A stretch of DNA of 64,000 bases from Eutrigla gurnardus (GCA_963514095.1 OY741280.1:12752861-12816860); one strand, 5' to 3'; shown: positions 1-31,985, numbered from the stretch's first letter. Numbers and translations are program-made. The notes: generated by a model from the letters alone, not told the origin.

Positions 1-1880
1 TGCTAGATGGACAGTGCCACTATCCCTGGCTTCTGCTGATAGCTATCGCTAGGGGAATTAGGTTAAAGAAGGGGGGTTGGGGGGATTCAGTGGGCTAGCC
101 AGAGAGCAACGTTAACACAATTAGGCTAACACAATACATCGACAAACCCATATACAACATAGTATGTGCATGCCTGAGCAGCACCAGGAAAACAGTAACA
201 AAACAGGAAGAGGCATTGGGGCCTACACAGAGGTTGGTGTGTCAAAATACGTGGTGCAACAGAAGGTTAAAAATGAGGAAGACTTGAATAAAATGTAATA
301 CCAGTCACACAATCATATGATGTGTTTCTAATTCTGCAATAAAATGTCTCATGCGCTTGTTTCGCACACTGCATCAACCACAGAACCAGTTTAATTTTAC
401 TCTTCAAAAGCACTCCAAAATGATAATGGCATTTGATGAGTGCTGTTATGAAATTTCCACTTGGCCCACCTGGTAGATAAATCCCCCATTGAGTTGCAGT
501 CTGCCTATCTGACAGCCAATTCAGCAGTCTGGCAATATTTTGCCATTGTAACGTGCTGTGTCTGTGGCTCTTGCCATCTCAAACTCGCACGCACTTTGCC
601 TTGTGACCGCATGTTAGCATACTTTGGTTACAAAATTATGTATTCATAACAACATGAACGTTCATAGTTTCTCACAACAAAATATCATAATTATTATAAG
701 GATAACATTTTCATTATTAGTCCATTTTTCTGGTCGCAGGCAACTATAGACATTGATTGCGATTTATTGCCAGGATAATCGTAAATCGTCATCACAAGCG
801 ACTTGAAAAAGCTGTTAAGCTTGCTATCATGTTAGACAAGTGAAAAATAGAGACTGATTTTAAAAATTCAAGAAACCAAAATACATATCCCTTATTTATC
901 CAGGGAGATATTATAATTTGTGGTCAATCATCTTATTTAATATTGATTCTTTCACTAAAAAGGAAGTAAAATATCTGAAACACAATAAAAATATTTGTGC
1001 TTACAATTGCCATTATATCAGTGGCTACAATATAAATTCAGGACTTAGTTTAAGTCGGTTTGACAGCCCGATGGTGAACCTACATCAGAGAGACCGCTCA
1101 CTAGACCTCTCCTCATCTTGTTCTGACATTAAATAACCCCTGACACCATGAAAAAAACCCATTCATTCAAAAACCTCCACTGTTAAACTGTATCACAAGG
1201 AGAGCAAACTAATTTTCCCCGCATGGAATCACGCATGTCCTGATAACAAGTGGTCAGGAAAGAACAGAGAGGCTGTTTCTGTCTGAGCTGATAAACATTC
1301 TGATTACTCAAGGAGAGGCCGGATGCTGAGATAGCAACGACACATAATCAGGATGTATCCGAATTACAGTGGCATTAATATTGTTATTGCAATTTTGCAT
1401 CTTACTTGACTTGAAGTACCTTGATTTGTCAGGAATTACACTTCCTTGTTTAGCCCCACGACTGACAGGTCAGATTATTTAATCAAATAGTTTCTCAGTT
1501 GACTTTCTGTCAAATTTAAGCTTGCAATTAATGATCATTTTCATAACCGATTAATCCAATTTGGTCTATAAAAACGTCCCTCATAAGGTGGCATCTTTAC
1601 ATGTCTTGTGGTGTACTACACAACAGTGCAAAACATATTCAGCTAAAATAATATAAATCAGAGAAAAGCTGCAATACCTCACATTGAAGAAGATATTCAA
1701 GTTTACAATTAAATAAAAGAGAGAAGAGCAGTACATCCTCACACTTCAGCTGAAACAACTGAATGTTGTGTAATCACAACTGTGTGAATGTATATTAATA
1801 TATATGAAAACACCAACACTGCAAGGGAGACTACAGTAAAAATACCAATCTGCAACATAAAAGGATAAGAGCACGGTTTA
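1..1880. other. Non-coding stretch, no gene recognised
   Basis: AT-rich sequence without an open reading frame that resembles a known protein on either strand. If the promoter-like block at 1900-2650 drives a minus-strand gene, this is its first intron. Around 1490-1575 there is a fragment resembling the teleost dispersed repeat that ends in TTAATC-type motifs and is better preserved at 7550-7790 and 22440-22720. I see no RNA gene here. Confidence 0.4.
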
Positions 1881-1899
1881 GGGGCTAAACCAGAGTAAG

Positions 1900-2650
1900 G
1901 CAATGAATCCATCATAAACGGTGAGCCTGATATTCATGGTGCACCTGCAGCGGGCCCACCTCCATCTCCCGTTAGGCCCAACCAGCGCAGACAAACACTG
2001 CGACACCGCGACTATTGGTCTAGTCAAAATCACAAATAACGGCTCCAAGCTATCAACGCCGCCATTGTAGTAACACATTGATCAACGGGGACTGATGAGG
2101 TTATAGATAACTCGTTGAATAACGGTTAAGCTTTTATGTTTTTAGAATGAATATCAGACGCCGCCCCCCTCCCCACACGTTAACCTTCCTACTCCGTTTA
2201 AATACTCGTTATTTCCGACTCACGGTATCTAATTGTTAACTAGATACGAAACGTTGTGCTAGCAACATCTGTTTTGTTGATTCACCGCTTTCTATCAGCT
2301 AACGGTTTGCGACAGGCATAACGCTGCCCGTTGCTAACCTCAGCCGTGCACGCTAACCCCCTTACAACCGGCATATTTAAGAAAAATAATAGGATACAAC
2401 ACACGTTGATGTGTGGTATCAGCAAACTCTAACACGTACCTTTACTGTGATTATTTCAGAGTAGCTGCCGACATAAACTCTTCCTCCCCTCGTCTCTGTG
2501 TACTCGGGCTGTGGGAACAACTGGGTCGAGAGCTACTGACGACGCCGGACGACGCCGTCACGTGGTGTGTGGGAACCTCCGCGTATTACAACAAGCGTCT
2601 CTGCTCCCACCATAATGACGCACTGTTTTTCGCTAGGGTCATATGACCGG
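1900..2650 (-). promoter_or_regulatory. CpG-rich promoter-like block with a probable noncoding first exon of a leftward gene
   Basis: This block has many more CpG dinucleotides than its flanks. On the minus strand a strong donor, AAAG/GTACGT, lies at about 2438, so 2439 to about 2600 could be a noncoding first exon of a gene running left out of the window. An E-box in the extended form GTCACGTGGT, similar to USF or CLEAR sites, sits at 2557-2566. A second minus-strand ATG in good context (ACAATGGCGGCG, near 2065) opens a frame of only 11 codons, so it does not define a protein. The gene identity cannot be read from this window. Confidence 0.35.
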
Positions 2651-2659
2651 AGGGGGACA

Positions 2660-3330
2660 AAGTCTGGACTGGCTTTACAAATAAAATACTGCGATCAAAA
2701 TATCTAGATAAGAGGAGGTTTCTGCATTGTGCATGACAATAGTACTGTATTTATTTTTTAAAGGTACTTGTAATTTATTGAGTACACCCATTTAATGTTA
2801 ATATATTCAACTCCACTACTATTCTGACGGAGTTAGAAGTAGTGGAGTTTTGTTCCACCGCGTTTATTTGACTGCTGTGGTTACTTTGCAAAAGTGAATT
2901 GTGATATATAATTATAGATTAAGCAGCTTTGCAGTATATGTACATTTGTTAAAATAGACCCACCTTTTACAACTGCAAAAGTGATGGTTACACATGAATA
3001 CATCAATAATTATAATCCAAACAATAACAATATATTTTTTTCTGAAATGGTTCATTCTGAGTATTTCCACGTCTGTATCACTTCACTTTATGAAGATGAC
3101 TTTTTGTACATCTGACATCTGTAGGAAAGATACTTTCTATTAAAATTGTGCCTATAAAACTTATAAACACACACAGAGGACTTGTGACCTCAAAAAACAA
3201 AAAACAGTTTCTACTTGCGGTTCAGATGTTGATGAGTTGTTAGCAGTTCCACAGAAGAGTAATTTTGATAGACATCTAATTATTATCAATAGAATTTAAA
3301 TACTTGTTTGAGGCCCAAACAAGGCAAAAA
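2660..3330. other. Intergenic, AT-rich, nothing recognised
   Basis: AT-rich DNA between the promoter-like block and the mapk15 polyadenylation signal. I see no coding similarity, structured RNA or repeat that I can name. Confidence 0.4.
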
Positions 3331-3339
3331 TATGCAATG

Positions 3340-3345
3340 TTTATT
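3340..3345 (-). terminator. mapk15: Poly(A) signal of mapk15
   Basis: Reads AATAAA on the minus strand, about 480 bases downstream of the mapk15 stop codon. It is the first canonical hexamer with a plausible downstream region. The 3'UTR it implies contains the TACA/TATA-type simple repeat at 3429-3545. Confidence 0.5.
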
Positions 3346-3428
3346 ATTAAACTTTGTCATCCATGTCCGTTAAAAATTAAAACACCAATCTTTTTTTTCT
3401 GTACACATTAAAAGGAAGAACAGGAAGA

Positions 3429-3545
3429 ACATACATACATACATGCATACATACATGCATACATGCATACATACATACATACATACACACATATATATAT
3501 ACACACATATATACATATATATACATATATATATATACATACGGT
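3429..3545. repeat. (TACA)n / (TATACA)n simple repeat
   Basis: Runs of acatacatgcatac pass into acacacatatata and then tatatacata, an impure purine-pyrimidine alternating tract. It lies in the inferred mapk15 3'UTR. Confidence 0.9.
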
Positions 3546-3826
3546 ATATACATTTGCTATATAATTGCTCGTATATAATTAATTGCTGGTAAAATTTCAT
3601 AAATGTAAAACAAAGTCACACTGGATTTTTGCAAATACGAATTCAATGTCACAGACAGCGACATATGTGTCTCCATGAATACAATCTATTAGTATTCAAG
3701 AGGTGTAATAGTCACAGTTCACAGTTTCTTTTGACAAGTTCTCTTTCAGTTTGCCTTTCGTGTGTGTGCGTGTGGGTTTGTGTGTTCAAACACAGGCAGC
3801 ACCCAGCTGCTTTGTAATGAGAGCAG

Positions 3827-11157
<7,331 letters not shown>

Positions 11158-11660
11158 TTTTGCTAAAAAAAAATCCGTTCGTCTGCTCATGCACAAAGCA
11201 CCACCATACTCTTTGATAATTGCTGGGGAGGTTAGTGGTCTTCAATGTCCGAGAAACAGTTAAAATTGTTGGCAGAAATGACAGCCACTTCTGCCAGAGC
11301 TACAGCCTCAAATTTAATGATAATTACATGTACGTACAAGTGTAGTAAAACGCATCCTGGCAGCAAAAGTCGTTCTGTTTGGTATCTTATCTGGCAACAC
11401 ACACGCGGCCCTGTGTAAAGCGTTAACTAACGTCGCGTAGTACCTGTACAACCAATGTCGATCCAGAAGCAGCAGGTTCGTTTTTGACTCAATTTAGTGA
11501 CTGAAAAAAATACACTGTTTAACCTGCATTGTAGATAACCTACTGTAACTTGTCAAGGTGCGAGTTGACTTCCCACCGCGAGTTTGGATACTCCCACACA
11601 GCTTGCAAACAGAAGAGCCGTGGAGTTTTGCCATTATTTGTTGTCCTGGTAACCTGCCTG
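11158..11660 (-). promoter_or_regulatory. mapk15: mapk15 5' region and promoter with an X-box-like site
   Basis: Sequence upstream of the mapk15 start codon becomes CpG-richer from 11390 to 11600 (acgcgg, cgtcgcg). GTTGTCCTGGTAAC at 11640-11653 matches the RFX X-box pattern GTHNYYATRRNAAC at every position but one. A possible minus-strand donor, CAG/GTACTA, near 11440 would make the first exon noncoding, but I cannot confirm it. Confidence 0.5.
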
Positions 11661-11699
11661 GTTCTTAAAGGAGCCGCCGCACGACCACTTCCTGCTGCA

Positions 11700-12650
11700 C
11701 GTCATTAGATGGACATCTGGTGCTAATGAGATTAGATGATGGGCGAGGGGCTGGGATTATTTAAAAAAAAAACCTCTATTATAATTGTACACATTTTCAT
11801 CATGGCCGCCATCAAAATGTTTCACGTCAATGGTCTCAGTGACCTTTTAAAAACATGCTAAGCTTTTGATAATCTTTATCGTGTAGTATGTGCCCTGTTA
11901 CATGCAAATGGTTCCGCTGTAATAGATTAAATAGGCTACTACCAATTCCAACACAATATCTGGTGTTACACTGGGTTATCATGACAAAAAAAAACATTTG
12001 TTAGTCTATTTACCCCTCACCTCATTTAAGCTCATGAAATATGTGAAAAAATAAAGCAAACCTACCGAGAGAAGTAGGCAAACATGAGAGATGAGGAGCT
12101 TTAACTGACCCAATATACAGCATGATCAACCAGCAGAATACAGGCACTCTGCAGACTGCAGGACACAAACAAGGAAACCAAAGAATGCAAAAATGCTCCC
12201 TTTTTCCTCATTTCATTCAGGATGAACATCAGCAAAAGTAATTTACCTATAGGGAAAATGATGGCTATGCCAATTACAGCACAAAGCCTGTAGCCATTTA
12301 GTATTAAACATTCAGTTTCATTCAATTTGGAGATACCAGAGTACACACACAACACACAGAGGGAGTTGACCTTAAATGTTCATCTGAACATGAATCGATA
12401 CTGCTGCTGCTGTAGCAAGCTGACAATTCAGCTGGAAAAACACTACTATAACACAAATGCATACAGAAGTTAATCAAAACAATATGATTATGACTAAAAT
12501 GAATTAATTAGGAATAATAATCATAACTCTGTGAAAAACATCATCCTGTCACTTGCTCCCCTTATATTTCTAAACATGTCATCAGAAGTATAATTGTATT
12601 GTCCTAAACAAAGACACAACTTTGAACAAAACACACAACATAAATGAGGT
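11700..12650. other. Intergenic between mapk15 promoter and vps28 3' end
   Basis: AT-rich spacer with no coding similarity on either strand. An 84-codon minus-strand reading frame at 12101-12355 has hydrophobic runs but no recognisable family and no supporting splice or start context, so I do not call it a gene. Confidence 0.5.
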
Positions 12651-12669
12651 TGGAGGTAGATTTTGAATC

Positions 12670-12675
12670 TTTATT
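12670..12675 (-). terminator. vps28: Poly(A) signal of vps28
   Basis: AATAAA on the minus strand about 960 bases beyond the vps28 stop. It is the first clear hexamer followed by sequence that could be intergenic. It would give a 3'UTR of roughly 1 kb. Confidence 0.45.
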
Positions 12676-13633
12676 TCTAAAAAGGTGTTACATGCTCTTA
12701 TTTAAAAATCAAAACTATTATTTACAATGATAAATCCTAATACATATGTTCCCCCTAAAGTTTTTGTTGAGGGTTGAAACATATTTAGCAAGCAAAATAA
12801 GGAGGGGTTGTTTCACCTCACCGTTACCCACTTCATGTAGTGAAACCCTCACTTGGAAAGGAAATAGGGATCAGTTCTGTTAACAGAAAACAGGACAAGA
12901 AAAAGTGCACAACTAATTCCTTCCACCATAGTTTTAACATCATTAATTAGAAATGCATTTTAATTTTAAAGTTCAAACAATTATTTCAGCTGCTTTTTTT
13001 CCATTAACTGACTATATCAGTTTATTTCACTCTATAGATAGAAAAACTTAATTGTATACAGAACAGAAAATGCTAATCTGACCCCAAATTGCAGGTAGCT
13101 GATACAATTTGGGTACAAAAAGAAAAGAAAAAAAAGAACATTCCAATAATACAAAGGCTTTGGCTGTTGCAACTTTTTCTTCGTGTGCAGATTTTATCCA
13201 ATATATTGTATCATCATTGTGTCACGCTTCTCCTTGTGTACTGCAAAACTAAAGTATAAAATTAGACCTTTTTGATATTACAGTACAAAGTTAGAAGTAA
13301 ACTGTTTTGTCAAGGATAGTATAAACAGCCAATGTCAAAGGATTTGTTTGGCTAGAAAACAGGCCAATGGAGCATCTCACAGCACAGGGGCAGCCTGATG
13401 TACCAGACACAGTGGAGTATTCAAGGCGGTGAAATTGAATAGAACAGAACGTGAATAAAAGGACATGGGAAACAAATGACAAGAAAGAATTGGGTCGATA
13501 TGAGACACCAGAGAAAAACATGTACAGATATAAACCCACTCCTTAACAATAACCAAAAGGAGATTTTTTTTTTTAACTTAATAGATATAAGAGTCAGAAT
13601 TTCAGACAGATGGATCAATGATGGACCGATGCT

Positions 13634-15560
13634 TTAGGAGGAATGGAGAAAGCGGTTGAAGGCATTGTAGGCGGACTCCAGATCAAACAGCATCTGGCGC
13701 ACCTGGTTATCATCCAACTCGTCTGAGGCTGACATGCTGCTGAGGGTGGTCAACCTGGTGAGAAAAAAATTTAAATAAAAAAAGGGAGAAGACAGTTATG
13801 GCAAACCTAAGATTTATCACAGACTGGCATACGTTAAGCACTACTGGTGCACTACTCCAATCTTCAAGCAAGTACACGTGTGTCACTTTGACGAAAGAAG
13901 CACTTGGCATTGTGAAGTAAACTGGGATGAGGCTGAACAGTAACAACTGTGTGGCCCAGTGGAACTTACCAGAGACTGACTTTGTCCTTAGCCTCAGAGT
14001 CTGGAGGCATGTTGCTCATTCTGTTCATGGTTTCCATCAGTTCCCTCAGGTCTGGCTGGATCTGGACCAACACAAAATAATCAGTTAAGCAGTTGTTTTA
14101 AGTCTGTCTATTATTCAAGTTTCTCACTTTTTTTAATGTACCTCATCCATGGCCCTGATCTCCAGTCTCAGCTTATCCATCACAGTGATGAAGAGCTGAA
14201 AGAAACAGTGACAATGAGACGATGCTCAACATACCTTCCAATTTCCACAATCATTAACAAAATGTTTTTGTTTTTTTTCCTTCTACTGCAGGCAACACAA
14301 ACAGGGCACAGTCTGTTGTGAGTTGAGATAAAAGTTGGCAGTGAATACAGCTGGCAAAAGCCCCAGGATGAACCTAATTACACCTCAACCACTTAGTGCT
14401 TGAACAGAACACACTAAATCATTTTATAAAAAATACGATGGCAACTATTTTTATTCTGGCAAACGTCCAAAATAAGCCTCCCATTTGCTCTGACTGTTTA
14501 ATATGATGGAGAGGAGAGAGAACGTACTGAAACTATATCTGCAATGCAGCGGTTCAGGTTCCCCTTGTCATCCTTGATGGTAATCGGCCGATCCTCCTTA
14601 ATCCTTTCCATGGCAAGAGGGCAGTCGAGCTAGGAAACAAAACAATAAGAGCGACAGTAAGAAAACCTCTCAATGGTTGAACAGCTTTATGGCGCATTTG
14701 TGAAAATGTTTAAAAACAGAATCAAATGTCATAAAATCATCTGCATTCTAAATGAGAACTCACTCTGTATTTCCTGCAGAAATCGTCGATGGAGCCTACA
14801 TCAGAGCCCTGTACCTGTTTGAAAGCAGCCTTATACTGAACCAACAGCCTAGAACAGGAAGCCGTGTACCTGAAACAGACAACCCATGCAAATTCATAAA
14901 AAAAACATACAATCAAAGTCACAGGTGACATTTTTTTTTTAAAGACAAAATCTAAACTCAAGTGTAACTCACTCATTGGGCGTGACACAGTCCTTGATGT
15001 AAGCCTTCTCTAGGGCCTGAAGGGTCTTGACAACGGCAAACAACTCTGCCATGTTGTCATACCTTCAGAAACAGGGTTAATAATAAGGGGGTTACAATTA
15101 TGAATTCCTGGATTATTCTGCGTTCATATTAGGCTAGTAACTGGTCAGATATATATAATACTTACTTCTCTCGTTCTCTTGCATTCTTGTATAATTTCAC
15201 CTCCTGAAAAGACATGATTTGTGGTGAATACCTTTACAAAAGTGGAATATCACACATATTGGAATGAAATAAACAGATAATTGTAATTCCATCCCTGATT
15301 GTGGTTCTTTAAGGTTTATACAGATTACAAATCCAGTTTCTAAGACTTAATTCAAGCATAAAAAGTTGTTTACCTCATATAACTCAGGCTTATTGGCCGA
15401 AACTGAGGAAAGAAAAATAATTACTTGTCAATGATATTAACTGTAATTTACTGCTGAATGGAGGAAAAATGAACAATTTGTAAATTGACCTTATACATTA
15501 AATTTATTTGAATGGCTTACCTCCTCCCACACCTCCTGTAACTGGTATCCCGTGGAACAT
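13634..15560 (-). CDS. vps28: Vacuolar protein sorting 28 homolog, ESCRT-I subunit
   Basis: Core subunit of ESCRT-I, which sorts ubiquitinated cargo into multivesicular bodies on the endosomal membrane. Coding exons: 15560-15521, 15402-15374, 15203-15166, 15062-14973, 14869-14764, 14629-14528, 14195-14142, 14061-13970, 13754-13634. The sum is 672 nt, 223 aa, close to the human 221. The N-terminus reads MFHGIPVTGGVGG and the C-terminus ends NAFNRFLHSS. Phrases such as KPELYEEVKLYKNARERE, SCSRLLVQYKAAFKQVQGS and NLNRCIADIVSLFITVMDK are nearly identical to the mammalian protein. The N-terminal half binds TSG101 and VPS37; the C-terminal four-helix bundle (about residues 125-223) contacts ESCRT-II and ESCRT-III. 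All donors are GT and the frame is continuous. A noncoding first exon ends at 16637. Confidence 0.97.
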
Positions 15561-16636
15561 GACGCTGATGTATCCAAAACTTGATCTGAAAAAGATTAAA
15601 GTTATGATGTGTGTAATAACTGACTGATAATTGTGACCAAACACACCTGCTCAAATCTAACTGTACTGCAAATGGCAAAACATTTTCCCACCATTTAGGT
15701 GAAGGGTAACAACAGAAACAGTGCTTATGCATTTAACTTATTAACATTTCTTAATAATCACTTTTAGAATTTAATATTAATGAGATCTTAAGAGAGCACA
15801 CTCAGATGGAAACACTCACTGATAAAACAACTTCTATCTGCCAAGTTAAAGATGGGGTACCACTCTACTTTTTGGTATTATGGTTTCTTTCTGATACACT
15901 TCTCTAGCATCATTCAACACCTTCACAAAGAAAAACATCAACATTTAAGAAAGAATAGCATATGCACAATTTTACAAAGTGAGTGCCAAATATAGAATAA
16001 GTATGGGTATTGTTTAGGCCATAAAAGACACATGAAGAGTCAGGTGGTTTGTCACCTCGGCTAAACAATTTCCTGATGAAAACCCAGGCAAGTGTAATAC
16101 AAAACCAAAACAAATGGTGTGCTGCTACATAATAAAATGCACTTGGATCAACAGTTACACGTCAAGAATAACTTCATTTTAAATTACTGTAGGTTCAGCT
16201 TTAGGGCCGGGATGCTGCTGATCGGTATTATGAATTGTATTGTTGTGTCATATCTTTGAAAAGGTAGACTTCGTTCGCTGTCCATAACATCGGGCCGATA
16301 AGTACAGGTTGTCTACAGCAGGTTAAATACATAAAAAAAGACTAACAATGCTGCCGCGTTTAATTTAAAAACGTTGCTTCGCTCGAAGAAGTTGCCGATT
16401 CACTGATAATCACCCTTCAATATGTTGTTTTTGCCGAACAAGCTAGCCCAAAGTTAGCTGTCGAGGCTAGCTCGCGAGCATTTCCTTCGTGATTTATTAT
16501 AACTGAGCCATACAGCTAATTGTTTGTCAACACTACAGTGTGTATTGGTGACATGTATTGTGACAACGGGTAGGACACCAGCGGTCTGTTGAGATATCAG
16601 GTTTTATTCAACGAAATTAAAAGACACTTTACTTAC

Positions 16637-17410
16637 GCTCTCGGCAAGCTGGTATGACGTCAACGTAAACACACCTTCCCGTGAGGACCGTCAAAAGATT
16701 AGGTGTCCGTTGTGCCTAAATAAAAATAATATTTTTAAGATTAAATCTATTCTATCAATCGCAGGTTACATTACTTTATCTTGGGGGTTTTTTTGGCTTA
16801 CATTTAAAAGGAGATGTTGTAGTAAAGAGCCGATTCCAAGGTTGACCGCATGATTTTTATTCAGTCAAACGTCAGCGGCAGCTCGTCGTGGAGGCGCCAG
16901 ACTCAAAAGAAACACTAACCGGAAGAGTTTCTGAATAGAAAAAAATCTAACGTCAATTAACTAAGATAAAGGAAGCGCATAGCAAAGCTGAACACATTAT
17001 TGTGCAACTTTATGAGGTCAGTTCAAATATCATACGACCATTGCGTTATATGGAGGTACCTAAGTTAGGCTTTGATTGTTAAATACCACCTAGCTGCTAG
17101 CGAAGCGGGCTAACTACTAGTTAGTAACTGGTAGTCAACACCAGTCTATTAATGTACAATTATGGTTAACATAATGCTGTGTGTAAGCTAATGACGAGGA
17201 AAGTCGAGAGTATATTGCACTAATAGCAAGTTGCATATTCAAACAAACGTTGATACGGCGTTGGGACACATTTATTCATTCAACTGTTCAGTCTTGGATT
17301 AACGTTAGCTTCTCCATTTTTACAATGGTCAGCTTTATTATTATTATATTAATTATATTATATTATCCTACGCACAAATATATATATATATTTTTTTTTA
17401 TGTACTACAG
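16637..17410. promoter_or_regulatory. Shared bidirectional promoter region of vps28 and aunip
   Basis: vps28 (minus) and aunip (plus) are head-to-head. The vps28 noncoding exon 1 ends at 16637 with donor GTAAGT at 16631-16636. aunip exon 2 begins after a ttttatgtactacag acceptor ending at 17410, so its first exon and start site must lie between these points. A perfect CRE palindrome TGACGTCA is at 16655-16662, and CpGs are frequent from 16370 to 16910. No TATA box is convincing, consistent with a housekeeping-type promoter. Confidence 0.6.
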
Positions 17411-17431
17411 ATCTGTCCTTCACTCTCCACC

Positions 17432-18987
17432 ATGAAGACCTCCAAATCAACACCACAGAGCTCTGCTCAGGAGGAATGTGGTGTTTGGCTGGATACTGTG
17501 CAACTGAAAGGAAAAGCTAAACGGGTAATTGTGGAAATTAGCTTTAAATTCTCACTGAATACCACATACATTATGTCACTACGAGTGACATCAGTGTCTC
17601 AGTCGGATCACCTTTTCTTCTGCACGTCCTATGTTTCAGCAACGACTGGCCCGTCCCATTTCTAAACTGCTGAATCCCTTCGTGGGAGGCGGAGGATACA
17701 GTATGGCTGTGGCACTCAACTTCACTCAGACCAAAATGGTGATGCCACAGACCAAACAAAGCAACATATCAACCTTCTTTGCACCTCAGAGGAGAGGTAA
17801 GTTTCAAAAACCATCAGGTTGTCAAGACATTAGGATTACTATGATTTTGCTAAATCAGTCAGAAGCTGGTAAAGCTGCAGTAGAACATTTGTTTGGTTGA
17901 ATGCAAACATTGAAACAACCATTTAACATGATGTTTCTTTTTGTATCTATATATATAACTTCTACCCAAAGTTCTGAAGAAGATGTCTACTTCTGAAGTG
18001 CAAAACATGGATCCAGTGCAGCCTTCTTCATCATCTACCTTGTCCCAACATGTCGTAACCACATCGACACCTGCAGAATTTGGGACAAAGCGAAGACGTG
18101 AAATAGATCTTGACATGTTTGACACCGAGCTTGTTGTGGATCATGAGTGGAGAAATGTGACTGAGCCTGAAGCAGCAGGGTGGCAGGAGCAGGCGGCAAG
18201 CCATACACCTTCTCAGAACATGTATACTGAATTTGAAGAAGAGCAGTTTGAGGAGATGAATTCACCGCAGAGTAAGAGGAGGCTCATTGCAGCCTTCTCA
18301 TCACCAGATGACAGTCAACTTCTTCAACAGGCGTGGAGTCAGGACCCACTGCTAACCTGTAGCCAATATTTTGAAGAGGAATTTGACCCAATCAACCAGA
18401 AAAACACAGCAGCAAACAACTCAAGCAACTCTGAGCCAAAGTCTCAAAGGGAGGACACCGTTGGTATTCAGATCGATGTGGAAGGTAGAACCTCGATCCA
18501 AAAATCCTTTAAACACTCAAATTCTCTTCAGATGGATGATGAGAAAGAAAACAGCAGATCTTTGTCTTTTAAGTCCCCAAGGATGCACTCAGCACTTTCA
18601 AATCAAAAACAGACAGGACCAAAAAGTGCATCACCTCGAAAACATAGTCCAGTGTGCCTGCAGAAAGGGGCTGATCAAGAGGACAGCCTAGAGTCCCAGT
18701 TCAAATGGACAAAACCAACCAGCTCTCCTTTAAAACAAATAGCACCACAGTTGTCCTGCAGAGTGGTTGATGAGGACAGTCTGGCCATGTTGTTCACCCA
18801 GGACTCTGAAGGCTTCAGGGTGATAGCCCACAGAGGACCGCAAGTTAGGAGTCCACTCAAAGAACAGAGCAACATAAGCTCTGGGATGGTGAGAACGAGC
18901 ACTTACAAATATTTTGCGGAGGACGATGAGGAAGACGAGATGCTCTTTACTCAGGACTCTCAGGGAAATGTGGTGATCAAACACTGA
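17432..18987 (+). CDS. aunip: Aurora kinase A and ninein-interacting protein
   Basis: Centrosomal and DNA-damage-response protein that in mammals binds Aurora A and ninein, supports spindle pole integrity and promotes end resection with CtIP. Coding exons: 17432-17524, 17640-17796, 17972-18987; 1266 nt in frame, 421 aa (human 357). Diagnostic similarity: CGVWLDTVQLK near the N-terminus, the SNISTFFAPQRR segment in exon 2, which resembles SIASFF in human, and two C-terminal copies of a conserved motif, SLAMLFTQDSEGFRVIAHRG and EMLFTQDSQGNVVIKH, the second ending the protein. The middle is low-complexity, rich in Ser, Gln and Glu, and poorly conserved. The start is the first ATG after the 17410 acceptor, in context CCACCATGAAG. 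It is the only plus-strand gene in the window. Confidence 0.93.
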
Positions 18988-19189
18988 CGTCTCATCTGGT
19001 TGTGGATAATTAATCTCTACATTTTAAATAATTTTGAAAAAAAATGTCTTCATGCTGCAAGAGCTTTCCGCAATTACTGGACTGATATTCTATTCTATTT
19101 ATCTTTTATTGTTGCTCCGATGTTGATTTCTTGCAAGGTTTAGCTCTCTTTTGTAAAAACACTAACACGCAAGAACTGAGGGTTTCAAT

Positions 19190-19240
19190 TTTATTTGAAA
19201 AATGATACACAATTACATAATTGTTTTCATGTGAATTAAA
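19190..19240. terminator. Converging 3' ends of aunip (+) and cap2 (-)
   Basis: On the minus strand AATAAA lies at 19190-19195, about 830 bases beyond the cap2 stop codon. On the plus strand the variant hexamer ATTAAA lies at 19235-19240, about 250 bases beyond the aunip stop. If both are used, the two mRNAs overlap tail-to-tail by several tens of bases. Confidence 0.45.
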
Positions 19241-20020
19241 AGTTTTGAAAAGCATGAGTAGAGTACACTGTTTTTTCTATCTTATGCTGGTGCCATGTGC
19301 TACATCTCATTACAAAGTAATACAGAGACTAGGGAGTGCTCAAGGTTTAAAGTAAATACCACTGTCAGTTTTAAAGTTGTACAAGTGCAGCACTTACAAG
19401 ATTGACATCTGCCGTTAATGCAAAATATTGTGAGCAGTGTTGCATAACTTTCACTCACTAAGTGCAACAGGACTTCCATGCACTATACACATTTAAAGAT
19501 CTAAGATACACTTCAATAGATAGAGAACATACCAAAGTCCTACACTTAACTTAGTTATTTTTGTCTGCTTGGCCACTGAATGTCATATGTGCATGTTAGG
19601 TCATCTTGAGTCCAATCTGTAAAATAATTGTATTATTGCTGTGGTCTAAACCTTATACAATGAATGTAGATATAGTACAGTCGTCATAATAATGTTGATT
19701 ACATTACAACAAGTGTGCCCTATTGTTATGGCACGGAAATGTAAGGAAGGGTAAATACATTAGTTTGTTTTAGGACTTAAACCTGAGATGTCCATGCATT
19801 CTGTGGGGATGTGTTTTGTAGAGAGAGACAATCAACCTGCTCACTGGTTCATCATAATCAACAGGTTCAAAGTGCTAAAGAGACATCAAGTCACAAATAC
19901 AGCAACAGGTGGACCAAAACTGAATCTCTAATCCCTTTTATATCTCAGACTGATGAAAAAAAAAAAAAATCAATGCTGATGATGATTGCTGTGCTGGTGG
20001 TGATGATGCTGAACCAACAA

Positions 20021-31985
<11,965 letters not shown>

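Noticed and set aside
12101..12355. Possible small membrane protein gene
   Set aside because: Hydrophobic composition comes from an AT-rich spacer. There is no conserved motif, Kozak context or exon structure.
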